Of a stretch of DNA of 64,000 nt, positions 1 through 11,945 are shown piece by piece. Position 1 is the first letter of the stretch; each line of letters starts with the position of its first letter. Source of the stretch: Parietaria judaica. Taxonomy: Eukaryota > Streptophyta > Magnoliopsida > Rosales > Urticaceae. The DNA lies in NCBI GenBank assembly GCA_954871525.1, contig OX940863.1, positions 1,526,001 through 1,590,000 of the forward strand, written 5' to 3'. The translations under genes were made by a program, and so were the position numbers. Below the pieces are notes generated by a model. The model ran no database searches. It was not told the origin of the DNA and saw only the letters and a list, made by a program, of their open reading frames with translations.

Positions 1-690
1 CGTCTTGAAATATTCTCGAATTATGAACTTTTTTAGCATTGATCTTCAGTCTTCACTCAATTAAGCTCTAAATACCATTTATATTGTTGGTGCTTTGCTT
101 TGTTGTTAGACTTTTTTTTTTTAAGTCAAAGATGGAGGTCCGAAATCTCGCTAAGCGAACTCGAATCTCAATTAGGTTGGCACCCAACGAATGCAAAATA
201 ATAATCGGGGCTCGGAATAATATAAATGAACACATCAAAGATTACAAACAAAATCGAAAAGAACTATCTAGACTTAAAGTTCTCTCGAACAAATGTCATC
301 GTTTACAAAAGACGAAGTAAAATCCGGGTGTGAAGGTCACTAATGATAACCCAAATTTTGAGCACCAAAACTAGCTAATACATCGGCTACTCTATTTCCC
401 TCTCGAAAGATACGAGATACTATGAAATTGATGATTTCCACATAGCGGATGCATTTGGACCATCGAGCCCGCTACTTCCATGGAACCAAACTCGATTTCT
501 ACTGAAAAAGTTGGACGACGTACGTAGAATCACACTCGAGCCACAAGTTTTCCCAATGAAATTCCAAAGACTTTTTCACCACAAATACTTCAGCCATCAC
601 TTCGGTTTCATACGCAAAATCAGACTCAATATGGAAAGAGAACGAGCCACAAGAAAATCCACGAGAGGTTCTAAAAATTCCGCGAGACTG
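1..690 (-). mobile_element. LINE remnant: RNase H domain and 3' end (copy 1)
   Basis: Read on the minus strand, about 350-690 encodes the C-terminal half of the RNase H-like (RVT_3) domain found at the end of plant LINE ORF2. Visible marks are the stretch with AYETEVMAE, the strand LWLECDS carrying a catalytic Asp, and downstream IFREGNRVAD. The frame is broken by stops near 499 and about 470, so it is dead. A T-run at about 111-121 on the plus strand could be the element's poly(A) end. Bases 1-110 lie beyond that run yet recur at 18781-18890, so the two copies share flanking DNA. The match with copy 2 runs over about 690 bases with roughly 20-25 differences and stops near 690. The element probably extends past the window start. 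Confidence 0.7.
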
Positions 691-1749
691 AGCTTCAGCC
701 TCCATGGATTTGCAAGCCAAACGCGACTCTCACAAGGCGGAGAGGCTGGACCGCAGGGACGACGACGACGCGGAAGAAGGAAGAGTACAAGTCGGGCGAT
801 GGAGCCAGCCCTGGCTAATTCTCATTCCATTTCTCTGTCATTATCTTTCAGTCTTTGGCCTTGATTTGCGAGAAAGTGTTCCTTTGAACACGAAATAGGA
901 GAATCCTAGCAAAAACCCCTCTTTTGTTTTGTTCATTTACAATCTGTAGGAAGATTTTTACGGGAGGTTCAGCAAGAGAGACCACTATGGGTATGTTAGC
1001 GATTTCACTTCATTCCTTTGCTATTATCTTGAATCCGAGCTTGGGGAAAGTCGGCCTCAAGGAGATGAAGAAAAGCGAGAGAGCAGTTTTCACAGTACAA
1101 ATCCAACGGGGATCAGAAGTTCGGGGATGGCGGGGAGAAGACGATGTTGTGTTTCACGTCTCTCTCTCTCTTAGTTGAAATCAATTCATAGCGCTTCAAA
1201 TTCAGTCGCAGAAAAGTGAAAGGAAGACAGAGAGAGACCTTGAAACCTACAAAAATGGCGGTGGGGTTAAAGACGTGAAACCAGACACCAACATCGAAGG
1301 CCTTGACAACAAGAATAAGGTTCGTTACCGTGTTTTCCATTTTCATTTTCGTTTCTATGGAGTATGATCGAAAAAATTATTCATTTTTTTCTCCGGCGAA
1401 AGTCGGCGCAGAACGATCTTTTGCAATTTGTGAAGGTGATCCATGCGATGCGAATTGCGATGGTTTCTTCATGGTTTAGAGAGAGAGGGGATGGCGGGAC
1501 CCACACCAAGAGGGAAAAAAAGCCACGTCCACATAGATAGTTAACAGTGTTAGAAAATTATTGACGGAAGGCAACTTTTGTAACTTTACCCGCTATTAAA
1601 TGGGGTTAGGGTTGTGTAAAGGTTTGGGACTTATGCCGCAGTTATTGACAGGTGAGGTGCATAAACAAAGTTGAGATGAGAATGAGATGCATGGGCTAAA
1701 CCTCCACCAATCGTAGCGCGCCAAAACACTTCACTCTCATCTCATCGCC
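691..1749. other. Intergenic region upstream of MOT1
   Basis: There is no convincing gene here. 700-840 is GC-richer than its surroundings with a short open plus-strand frame rich in Asp, Arg and Lys; 1190-1350 has mixed-frame coding-like character. Neither matches a family I recognise, and both could be worn gene fragments. The 5' UTR and promoter of the molybdate transporter should lie in the last few hundred bases. I see no clear TATA box there. Confidence 0.4.
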
Positions 1750-3198
1750 ATGGAAGACTCGCCGTCGTCCTCCTCGACGACCCCTCTCCTCCATCCACGG
1801 CGGTGGACTCGCTTCATCCCCGCCTCCATCCGCCTGAAGACCAGCCTCTCCTCCGAGCTCTCCGGCGCCGTCGGTGACCTCGGCACCTACATCCCCATCA
1901 TCCTCGCCCTCACCCTCGTCTCCCACCTCGACCTCTCCGCCACGCTCATCTTCACCGCGCTCTACAACGCCGCCACCGGCCTCCTCTTCGGCGTCCCCAT
2001 GCCCGTCCAGCCCATGAAGTCCATCGCCGCCGTCGCCATCGCCGAGTCCTCCACGCACCTCACGCCGCCGCAGATCGCCGCCGCGGGGCTCTGCACCGGC
2101 GCCGTGCTCCTCTTCCTCGGCGCCACGGGGCTCATGTCGTTCCTCTACCGCTACCTGCCCCTCCCCGTGGTCCGCGGCGTGCAGCTCTCGCAGGGTTTGG
2201 CCTTCGCCTTCACCGCCATCAAGTACGTCCGCTACGAGCAGGACCTCGCCGCCTCCAAGTCCGGCGACGCCCGCCCCTGGCTCGGCCTCGACGGGCTCGT
2301 CCTCGCCCTCGCCGCGATCCTCTTCCTCGTCCTCGCCACTGGCTCAGGCGATGACCAGGCCCGAGCCGGATCGCCTCCGTCTCTGCGGAGGAGGCTCTCG
2401 ATTCTGAATTCGATTCCGGCGGCTCTTGTGGTCTTTCTGCTCGCTCTGGTGCTCTGCTTCGTCCGCGATCCCTCGATCTTCAGCGAACTCAAATTCGGCC
2501 CTTCAAAGATCCAGGTTCTTCTTCACTCAATTCGGCCATGTCTATATATAAATCTTAGTCTTTCTGATGCGAGGTTTGAACTTTGAACACAGGTTTTGAA
2601 AATCACATGGGAGGACTGGAAGATCGGCTTCGTCCGGGCGGCGATCCCGCAGATTCCGCTCTCGATTCTCAACTCCGTCGTGGCAGTGTGCAAGCTCTCC
2701 GGTGACCTGTTCCCGGAGCGGGAGGTGTCGGCCACGAGCGTGTCGGTCAGCGTGGGGGCGATGAACTTCGTGGGGTGCTGGTTCGGGGCGATGCCGGTGT
2801 GCCACGGCGCGGGCGGGCTCGCCGGGCAGTACCGCTTCGGCGGGCGGAGCGGCGCGTCGGTGGTGTTCCTGGCGCTGGGGAAGCTCGCGCTGGCCCTGGC
2901 GTTCGGGAACTCGTTTGTGCTCGTGCTCAACAAGTTCCCGATCGGGATCCTCGGGGCGCTCCTGCTCTTTGCGGGCATTGAGCTCGCCATGGCCTCCAAG
3001 GACATGAATTCCAAGGAGGAGTCGTTTGTTATGCTGGTGTGCGCGGCCGTGTCGCTCACCGGCTCGAGCGCCGCGCTCGGGTTCGGGTGCGGGATTGTGC
3101 TGTTTCTCTTGCTGAAGCTGAGGCAGTTGGAGTGTGACGGGGGCTATTTCGGGTTTCTGGGGTTCAGGCCGAGCTCTAAACCGGACGTTGAATCATGA
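1750..3198 (+). CDS. MOT1: Molybdate transporter, MOT1 family
   Basis: High-affinity molybdate transporter of the MOT1 family (SulP-related), a multi-pass membrane protein supplying molybdenum for cofactor synthesis. Exon 1 is 1750-2514, exon 2 is 2593-3198; the 78-bp intron is GT-AG, phase 0. The product is 456 residues, the usual family length. Seen directly: SGAVGDLGTYIPIILAL near residue 40, MPVQPMKSIAAVAIAES near 85, PVVRGVQLSQGL near 140, and in the second half MNFVGCWFGAMPVCHGAGG followed by GQYRFGGRSG, the conserved motif pair of the two internal repeats. The acidic N-terminus has a PLL dileucine-like motif; in Arabidopsis MOT1.2 a dileucine signal directs the protein to the vacuole, but MOT1.1 versus MOT1.2 cannot be decided here. 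The ATG at 1750 is the first in-frame Met. The coding sequence is strikingly GC- and CpG-rich compared with its AT-rich flanks. It converges on ABCG gene A with only 281 bp between stop codons. Confidence 0.93.
2515..2592 (+). other. MOT1 intron
   Basis: The 78-base intron has GT at 2515 and AG at 2591-2592. Removing it joins codon 255 (CAG) to GTT in phase 0 and keeps the frame open to the stop at 3196-3198. Without splicing, the exon 1 frame runs on to a stop at 2584-2586. Confidence 0.88.
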
Positions 3199-3479
3199 GT
3201 TCGTTACACTTATCCAAATTAGTTGTATTGTATTCAATCATTGTCTATCTTTGAGTATTATTTATAGTACTTTCCCCGTAATGAAACACTTTATTAGTCC
3301 ACAGTTCACCAAGAAATGATCCAAATACAAGAAATAAAACTCTTATTGTGTTCAAATAATTATACATTGGAACGAAAATATATAAAAAAAATAAACAATA
3401 GTAAGCATACACTTTCAATAAATAAAGCAAAAAAACTTGGTAAGAATAGCAATTTCTAGATATACAGGGGGCAAAATCT

Positions 3480-6400
3480 CTACCGCCTCTGGAAATTGAA
3501 GGCCTTGATCGCAAAAGCAAAGATGAAGCCGAAGAGCAGGGCGAAGGAAACGTTGACCGTGGCGACAGCTCCGAGGAAATCATACTTGAAGCCAAAGTAC
3601 CGCCTCAGGAACATTTCCACGGTCTCGCCGGTGGCTTGGTCGATGACGGTCTGCATTTCTCCATATTGCGAGACGACCAGTCCGTACAGCGTCCACGCCA
3701 CCGGACATCCCCAGTAGTACCACCTCCACCACACCGGAATCATCTGTCATTGTCCCAAGGAAGAAGTAATGTTATAGACTAGTTCATACAGAGGATGAAA
3801 TTCGGAAAGTTTGGAAGGAAAGTGAATCTTACAGGGCGAGGGATGACGAATCCGGAGAAGAGATTCCAAATCCCGTAGAACGAGGCAGATACGATGGCGG
3901 CGATCTGGTGGTTGGGCGTCACGGCGACGGTCATCATGCCGTAGAACGTGAAGTAGAGAAGCGCGAAGAACGTGAAGAACAAGTACCAACAGAATTTTAC
4001 AACAGTCCAGTCGAAGCCGATCATGGCGTAGACAAGAAGACAGTACACTCCAGCTTGAGCCACTATGTAAGGAAGCTCGACTACGACCTGTCCGAACGTG
4101 TACGGGAAAGCCGAGTACATTCCAGCGGCTCTTTCTCTGTAGAAGACGGTTCTTTCAATGGCGATCACTGGCTGCACAGTAGCGGCATTCTGGACGCCAA
4201 TGAAGAATACAGCAGCATACATGGAGCCCATTGCGTTCATCAGATCTTGTTGCCGGTCTCTGCGTTTACGATTCGCACACAAAGTGTTGAGCAAAATGAC
4301 TGACAAGAAATCAAATAAACGGTGTTGTTCTGTTCGAAACTTACACTTTTTTGCCCATGTCCCAGAACATTGTCCCGAAAACGAGAGCGATAAAGGTGGT
4401 GAAGAGGAAGCGCACGGCGGTGTAGGGCGGGTTGCGCCAGTACGACCAGCGTTGCTTCCACAAGCAGGCGACGCACTGCGTCCAAAACGAGCGTGAGTAT
4501 TGCGTCCGGAAGTAGAGGTCCTTCGTTCCCGGCGCCGGACTGCTCAGTTCCTTGATGACTTCTTTGTTCCTCCTGGAAAATGTGAAGAAAAATTTAACAT
4601 GTTAGGTGACTTTTCTTTCAGAGTAAGTATGTATGAAGTGTTGTTAAGCTGACCTGAATAGCTCAGAGTGGCTGTAGATATCAGCAAAATCAACTCCCAA
4701 AGCTATTTCTTGAGCTGAACTCGAAACTTCCAACATCCACGTCGCCGGATTGTACCCGGGTTTTATCTTATTTACACCCTGAATTCCCTGGAGAGAAAGA
4801 GCAATTCGAGACGTTGAGAAAACGAGCCTCGACCACGTTATAAAGAGAATAATTTAGGATATGTACCTCAAAGTATGTGATCAACTGGCAAGAATTGTGT
4901 CCCAATGGACCAACGTAGATTGACTGTCCTCCTCTCTTCATCAGGAATAGCTGCAAATGGAATTCCTCGTCGTCGATTAGTGAAAATGAAGCCCGATATG
5001 AAGAAACGTAATTCTAGGCCTTGAAAAAAGATTTCTTACCTCGTCAAAGGCTTCGAAGATGTCAATGCTCGGCTGGTGAATTGTGCAGACGACAGTTCGG
5101 CCAGTGTCGACAGTGTTTCGCACAGTCCTCATGACAATGGCGGCAGCTCTAGCGTCAAGCCCAGATGTCGGCTCGTCCATGAATATGATGGAAGGGTTGG
5201 CCACAAGCTCCACGGCGATAGTCAACCTTTTGCGCTGCTCGGTCGAGAGCCCATTTACTCCGGGCAGCCCAACGAGAGCTTTCCTCAGTGGTTTCAGCTC
5301 CACAAGCTCCATCACTTCCTCTATGAACATCTGTGATCACGAAGAATACGATAGCCCGTAAGCCAAACCAATTTTGTTTCTTTTCTTTTCTTTCTTTCTC
5401 TCTGTCTGAATCTTAATGTCATTAGGTAAAGCGCAAACCTTTCTGGTTTCGGTGTTAACATTGGCTGGCAAACGAAGCCACGCGGAGTAGAGCAAGGACT
5501 CATAAACGGTAACGTGCGGAGAGTGAATGTCGTTTTGCTCACAGTACCCTGAGATCCGAGCAAACGTTTCTTGCTTCTTAGGGTAACCTGAAATCCGGAT
5601 GTCTCCTTCAATGTATCCGCCGGTTTTCCTTCCAGCGAGCACGTCCATCAGAGTGGTTTTTCCAGCACCGCTGACTCCCATCAGTGCCGTCAAGACTCCG
5701 GGACGGAAACTGCCGCTCACGCCCTTCAAGAGCACCAGTTTGTCCTCAGGCACACCTTGGCTCTTCATTTCCTGCAAGTATAACATAAACATTGTTCAAC
5801 TAAAATATCGCATCTTTTTTCGTTCTCGTACAAATTTAGTACTCCTGAGGCCTACCTGAGGCATATCGACCGAGTAAATGACCTCGTCGAAGACGATGGA
5901 ATGTGGCTCGAAAGGAAGAATCATTCCTCTTTTACTGTCCTCCGTTTCGGCTGCTTGGCGATTTGTTCTTTCCTGCATCTTAATGGCTTTTCCTGTTTTT
6001 CCGGTTTGATCTTCGCTCGGATCTTCGGATTTCACCGATTGTGGCTTCTCAAATGCTGTGAAAATTGGTTGCGTCACAGATTAGTACATAGTCTCTTCTT
6101 TTAGCTGGAAACTTTATTGTGAAAGTCACTCACCGTTTAAGAAAGTGAGAGCTATAGCGTAGAAAACGTTCAGAACCAGGACGAAACCGATCAAAGCTCC
6201 GACACCGATCCAATACCAATTTGCAGTGGTGGGAAAGCCTCGGCTCTCCAGAGCCTGAATTCCTAGAGTTTTATTTGAGTTCGCCGGAATCTATTTCAAC
6301 CCAAAACAGAAGGAGAGTCAGATGATTTTCACTTCTTGTGCGAGATCAGAATATGTAAATCCAGTTAGTTCGTAAAACTCACGATATTCCATTTTTCACC

Positions 6401-9400
6401 AAGGAACTCGTTGACGAGAATCGCGTTCTGACCGTACATCAGAGGTGAACTCCAGTAACCCCAAAGCCACCAACCTTTGATGTCATCTGTTTACGCAAAC
6501 GAGATTCGATTAGAACATGACACAAAACAAGCAACAAACTCTAAATAAAATTTCTGTTTTCGTTGATTTGGAAGAATTAGCAAACAACTGTACCTTTAGA
6601 CAGCACAATGCCTCCTAATGCTAAGAGCAAGAGCAACACGAATGCTCCGAACGTGTTGGCGACGATCATATTTCTTCCAGCGGCTGCGATGGACCGAAAC
6701 AACGCGGACGACATTTGGTTGATGAATATAAGCAACAAATATTGCTTAAACAGCCTGAAAAGTAAGTATTCATTGATGGCATTAGATAATTTAAATGGAA
6801 AATACACAATATAATTTTGCATTTAAGAAAGAAACTCCCTTACCTTCCAACGTTTGGATCAAACCCGATAGAATAGTACGAAATACCGACCCAAACCCCA
6901 ATTTCTAGAAACGTAAGAGGGATTTTGAGTAGCCATGACGGAATAGCGTAAGCCCACGCGGGGAAGAACCGGAGATCTCTTTGCTTGTAGAACACGGGAA
7001 GCTTGGCGATGGTCATAGCAATCTCTGACATACCATTGAACATGATCATAGTCACGGCGAAGAACAGAGCTCCAGTGTAAAGTCCTGCATTGTCTAGACT
7101 GTCGCGTTTCATCTCGGTTCTCAGGAAGATTGTGAGACAGATCAACGCCATCAACGAAAGCTACAAAATCAAAGGAATATTTCGTATAAGTGCTTGTGCT
7201 CGGAACTTGTAATAAAATAATAATAATAAAAAAAAACCAGAATCAAGCTGACCTGTGTGATCTTGAAGATGTAGACGAAAGAGTTTCTCTGCATGAGCAA
7301 ATATTCCCTCGAGAAGCAAGCTTTGATGAGCTCTTTGGTCTTCACACCGTAGTCTTTCTTCGCCAGAGCCGCCGGGTGGTTCTTGCTCTTGTCGAACGGG
7401 GTCGAAAGCTCAGATCTCAGTTTCATTCCAACGTGGAAAGATTTATACGCCGTGACAAACTCGTTGGCAGTGACGAATCTGTATGGCTCGTCTCTCCTCG
7501 CCCAATATTGTCCCTGGTCTTTCCTTGACGTAACCTCTTGAAGAAAGTCAGCCACGCCTTTCCTCTCCGGACATTTGAAGCCCATCGACTCGAAGAATTC
7601 GAGCACGTGCTCACGCGGGCCCTGGTAGACAATCTGGCCGTCTGTTAAGAGAATGATGTCATCGAAAAGGTCGTACGTCTCCGGGGCGGGCTGAAGCAGA
7701 GAGACGACGTAAGTGCCTTCGAAGATATGCGTGACCTGCTTCAACGAGTTCACGATCTGATACGTCGTTGAACTATCTAAACCGGTGGAAATTTCGTCCA
7801 TGAAGAAAGCTCCTGCTGGGCCCACAAGCATTTCACCGGTAGTGACCCGCTTCCTTTGTCCTCCAGATATACCTCGTAACATTTCATCTCCTACCATTGT
7901 ATCAGCACAAACTTCCAGTCCCAAGATCTGTAATTAACACAATATATCATCTAATTAGTATTTAAGTTTTCGATATTTTACGCAACGATAAATATATATA
8001 AGCTCCTGACAATGCTGACCTTCAGGATGTAATCCGTTACCACACTAGACTCTTGGCCTTCTGCTGCTGCTGCCTGTAAGCCAACAAAAACCCGAAATCA
8101 GTCACGATTTTCGTCCAGGCTTCATTAACATGGCTGGACAGAGACGCGTAACCGAAACAAATATATGCTATTTCTCACCTTCATGTAGACATCAATATCC
8201 GGATCGGGCTTAATGTTCGCTTCTTTCTCTCTTCGTGACAACTCTGCGAGCATGTCTGCAGATTTCCGAGACAAAAAACCAATTAAAACCCGAAAACCAC
8301 AAATGTTTTTATTTTATCTATGTGGAAAGGAGAGAAATCAAGAAAATAGACTAACCGAAACGAGTTCCGACTCCTTGGCATCGAGCAGAGAAGGCCAAGG
8401 TTTCTCGGACGGTCATTTCTCCGATGTGAACATCATGCTGGCTGATGTAAGCAGCCGTCCTTCGCGACACAAACTCGTTCATGTTCATCCCGTTGTAGGT
8501 CACCTTTCCCGAATACTGTATTATAGTTTTCCATATTAGTAGAACTTTTTTATATATTTTTTTTTATCTAGACTTATCTTAATTATTAATCTGAAATTAG
8601 TTTCTCTTACCTTCAACTCTGAGCTAAGTTTTCCGGCCAAAGCCAATAAAAGTGTGGTCTTTCCAGAACTCGGAGGACCCAAGAGTAACACCATCCTGAT
8701 ATTAACAACAAAATTCATGTTCATTGACTTGAACTACAAGAAACCATTGGTGAAGCCGGTAGGGGTGTACAAAAACTACCCGGATACCGCTTTTAGCGCC
8801 ATTAACAAAGTATCGAAAACGGTATGGATCGTATTGTTATTACCTTCCTGGCTTGATGATACCGCTACAATCTTGGAGGATGGTGATTTTTTGCTTTTTG
8901 CTTTTAAAAGCAGGAAGAAATCCCAAGAGACCCTTCAAACCAATAAAAAAATAACAATCTTAGAGCAATGAAAGATTACTATTATCATGGTATGTTTTTT
9001 TATTAGATTAATTAGGAACCTCAAGTATGCTAATGGAGAAGTTGATGAAGGACGGCAAAGCTCTGCTTCCGACATGAGCTCCGGCTTCGATGTTAACATT
9101 CTCGAATCGAACCTCAATCGTCGGAACATCAATTCCAACTCTGAAATGATCAAACAATGTATTAAAAAAAGAGTTATAAAAAATTTAAAATTAGAATACA
9201 AAGAACACCATCATATCTTTAAAAAAAGGGAAAAATAATAAGAAGAAAGAAAGCGAGCGACCTATATTTTCTAAGTGATTTTGTCTAAACATTTAAGTGC
9301 TCTTTTTTTTTTTTTAATTTTTGTTATGTTACTAAGCATACATGCTTGCATTGAGATAATCTATGCATACTTTAAAATATGTATTTTTTTCTTCGATTTT

Positions 9401-9854
9401 TATCTTTAAATTTATACATTAATTCTTTATTTTTTTAATATTAATTGTGCTTACTCAGCCCGGCTCACGGTCCGCCACCCGTTTTAGCAAACAGAAAAAG
9501 AGTTGCGGTGATGATTACTTACCGGTTGACGCGATCTCGGAGCTTGAGCAAGAAGGGCTCGTTGTCCTCCTCGGCGACCTTGACGAGCCTCTCGAGCAAG
9601 GCCTTCCTCTCCTTGATGCCCAAGTTGTTAATGTCCACCTCGCTCGCCTCGCCACGTGACGCGGACATGAGGATGCCTTTCCTCATCCTCGCGTACGTCG
9701 GCAGCTTCTCCAGCGCCGCCCACCGCAGCGCCTCCTCGTCGTCCTCCTCTCTCGAGGACCGGGAGAACACGTCGGCCCCGCTGTTGTTCCGCCACCGCGA
9801 AGTGCTCGCAGCCCTCATGCTGCTGCCGGCCCTGTATATGTCGCCCATGTCCAT
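3480..9854 (-). CDS. PDR-type ABCG transporter, gene A (PDR1/ABCG40-like)
   Basis: Full-size ABCG (pleiotropic drug resistance) transporter, an ATP-driven plasma-membrane exporter of terpenoids, hormones or other small molecules; substrate unknown. Domain order is NBD1-TMD1-NBD2-TMD2, 1430 residues. Twenty exons: 9854-9523, 9140-9020, 8932-8844, 8695-8611, 8515-8356, 8255-8179, 8073-8020, 7927-7253, 7160-6844, 6754-6594, 6486-6383, 6290-6134, 6055-5856, 5771-5439, 5330-5040, 4950-4867, 4787-4654, 4572-4345, 4259-3833, 3743-3480; all introns GT-AG and phases agree. NBD1: Walker [10 protein letters not shown] about residue 187, signature LRGISGGQ about 323, Walker B FFMDEIS about 345. NBD2: Walker [10 protein letters not shown] about 876, signature LSTEQRKR about 983, Walker [13 protein letters not shown] about 1003. 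The N-terminal [19 protein letters not shown] is typical of plant PDRs. I chose the Met at 9854 because it aligns with gene B; an in-frame Met lies at 9914. Exon 3 reads DCSG where B and C read DVSG. Confidence 0.93.
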
Positions 9855-10053
9855 CTTGGGCCAAAAACGCTGCCGTATCCCGAACGCTTGTCTGCCACGC
9901 CGTCTGCTCTTCAACGGAGCTAAAACGCTGTCCGGTAAAAGGCTCAGTTACCGAGATTCCTCGCCGGAGGAATGCGAGGGATGGTTTGAGCTTTTCTGAT
10001 TGGTTGTTGTAAGAGTTCTCGTGATGTTTGTATGGCATGTGTGTGTATGTTCT

Positions 10054-10066
10054 TATATATATATAT
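10054..10066 (-). promoter_or_regulatory. Putative TATA region of ABCG gene A
   Basis: A short TA run about 200 bases upstream of the chosen start. The following minus-strand bases (AAGAACATACACACACATG) align with the sequence just after the TA run of gene B, so it is the likely shared core promoter. Inferred from position and conservation only. Confidence 0.45.
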
Positions 10067-11418
10067 TTGTGAAGGGCTTCTAGAAGGGAGATTGGTCTAC
10101 GAAGAGTGAAGATTCCAAGAGTTGTGATTCACATGCAATTTCAAGGAGGAGATTATTCAAAGTAACAATCTTCATGTGCTAATTATTTGAATTTTCTTTG
10201 GCATTTAATCATATTTTTTTAATTAATATAATATTTTTCATGACTTAAAATTAGACCTTAGTAACAATAAATAAATAAAAATATACTTGAAATTTTTGTT
10301 AGTAGAAAATAAAAATATCTCTCATGTATAAGACCTACATGTAAACTCGAATAAGTGTAAGTATTTGACTAATTGGATGGTAAAACTGTTGTGATTCTAA
10401 GAAATTAAGTTTTTTTTTTAATAAGTAATTATTGTGACTTTGACTTATTCGTTAAGTGAAGGATTTAACTTTATGTCCTTTGAATTTTCGCATGGTGTAG
10501 TTTGTCTTCTCGATTTTAGTTTTTGGCAACGATGCGGATTTTGAAAAGTAACACATTATTCCCTACGCGCTCCAATTTTAGAGGAAATTGTTACTTGTGC
10601 GCGCAATCAAATCGTCTTATTTTTAGAGCGTTTTTGCCTACCATTTTTTTTCTTTCTCTCTAATCTTCAATAACTTTCATCTTAATATTAATTGCTTCAC
10701 AAAAGTTACATAATCTAGTATATTAATTTGTTCGATCATTAATTGACAAGTTAATATCTTTCGTCATTTTAACGTGTAGGATAAGCGATTAGCTATTTTA
10801 CATTGCCGTCAAATAATAAAATTTATGAAGTACACCGTAGTCGTACCAACATAATAAAATAATAATATTTTTATGGCTTAATAAAGTATATATATGTAAA
10901 CTTGTAATGAGATTCACGATTTAAATGCACTTCTGAGTTCTGACATTTGGTAGGTAAAAAAATTTAAATAATCAGTTACGATGTCAATAATATATTTTTG
11001 GCGTGCTAGTATATATAATATATAGTTTTATTTAATTATTTATCTTATAATTCTGTACAAGAAAAGTCGTGCATTAAATTATAAGACAAGCACCGGTCTA
11101 AAGAGACGGGTTCAACATTTTCCAAAAAAGACAATAATGTTAGAAATTATAACATTATCATTGCAATTTGGATATCTTAAATTTATATTTTTAATCAATC
11201 GCCAGAGTATCTCAATGATGAACCTAAAAAATATTATTATTTATAAAGTTAAATTTGAAAAACGTGGAATTTGAGAGTGCATATACAGTAAAGTAACGTA
11301 TTTAATATTGAAAACTAATTGGATAATTTTTTTAATTAGTAATTTTATATATCATAAATATCGCGTATCGAAGAAAAAATATATTACTAATGACGACCAC
11401 ACGATTGGGTGAACTGAG
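10067..11418. other. AT-rich intergenic DNA between gene A and the retrotransposon
   Basis: Similarity to the gene B upstream region continues to about 10115 (the stretch containing ATTGGTCTAC, and GAGTGAAG). Beyond that the DNA is AT-rich and I recognise no gene, RNA or repeat family. It ends in the 5-base target duplication CTGAG at 11414-11418. Confidence 0.5.
11414..11418. repeat. Target-site duplication, left
   Basis: CTGAG directly before the terminal TGTTGACG; its partner is at 18402-18406. Five bases is the usual Ty3/gypsy duplication, and both copies are unmutated. Confidence 0.9.
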
Positions 11419-11945
11419 TGTTGACGTGGTTTCTCACTTCAAACAGTCAGTGTGACTTGTGAGTGTATGATATTTGTTGGATTAAGATATTGTGGAATTC
11501 GATCTCTCACGTTGCGAGCTCTCGATTCACTCTCGATATATGTATATAGATATAAGCGATATAAATGAGACGAGTGGTTTTTTTATAGAGGTTCGTCCCA
11601 AGGCGGTAGTTGACTACGTCCTCTGTTAGTTTATTGCGACAAATAGCATAGACGGATGGCTACATGCATCAAATTACGTCTAGAATAAAAGAAAAGAATG
11701 AAAAAGGGAACAAAGAATACAACAAAATCTCTCTAAGTGAGCAAGAATGCCGAGTAGGAACTTTCGATGTATTCTCTCAAGATGGTGTATGCGTATCTCC
11801 CCTTTGATCTGGGCTTGAGCTTGATATTTATAGATTTCAATTCTTCCCGTTGGACTTCCAAGAATCGTGGGGTTGTATTTCCGAGCTGAACGGGTTGAAT
11901 GGCTTGCCTTGCTACACGTGTCCCACGACTGCGTTCTCTTCGTCG
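11419..11945 (-). repeat. 3' LTR of the retrotransposon, truncated
   Basis: This aligns with 17544-18069 over its whole length. Differences seen are one C/T near its left end, a T-run of seven versus six, an A/T, and two T/G changes. It lacks the counterpart of 18070-18401, the first 332 bases of the LTR in element orientation. At 11945/11946 it meets integrase coding sequence with no polypurine tract between. Confidence 0.9.

Noticed and set aside
704..898. Short frame with KRDSHKAERLDRRDDDDAEEG
   Set aside because: Isolated, low-complexity, no recognisable domain or splice partner; kept only as an unexplained patch in the intergenic entry.
1696..2058. Gly/Asp/Glu-rich frame antisense to MOT1 exon 1
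   Set aside because: An open antisense shadow caused by the GC-rich coding sequence; low complexity and no conservation.
9447..9999. Ser/Leu-rich plus-strand frames over exon 1 of gene A
   Set aside because: Antisense to the conserved PDR N-terminus; the same shadow appears over exon 1 of genes B and C.
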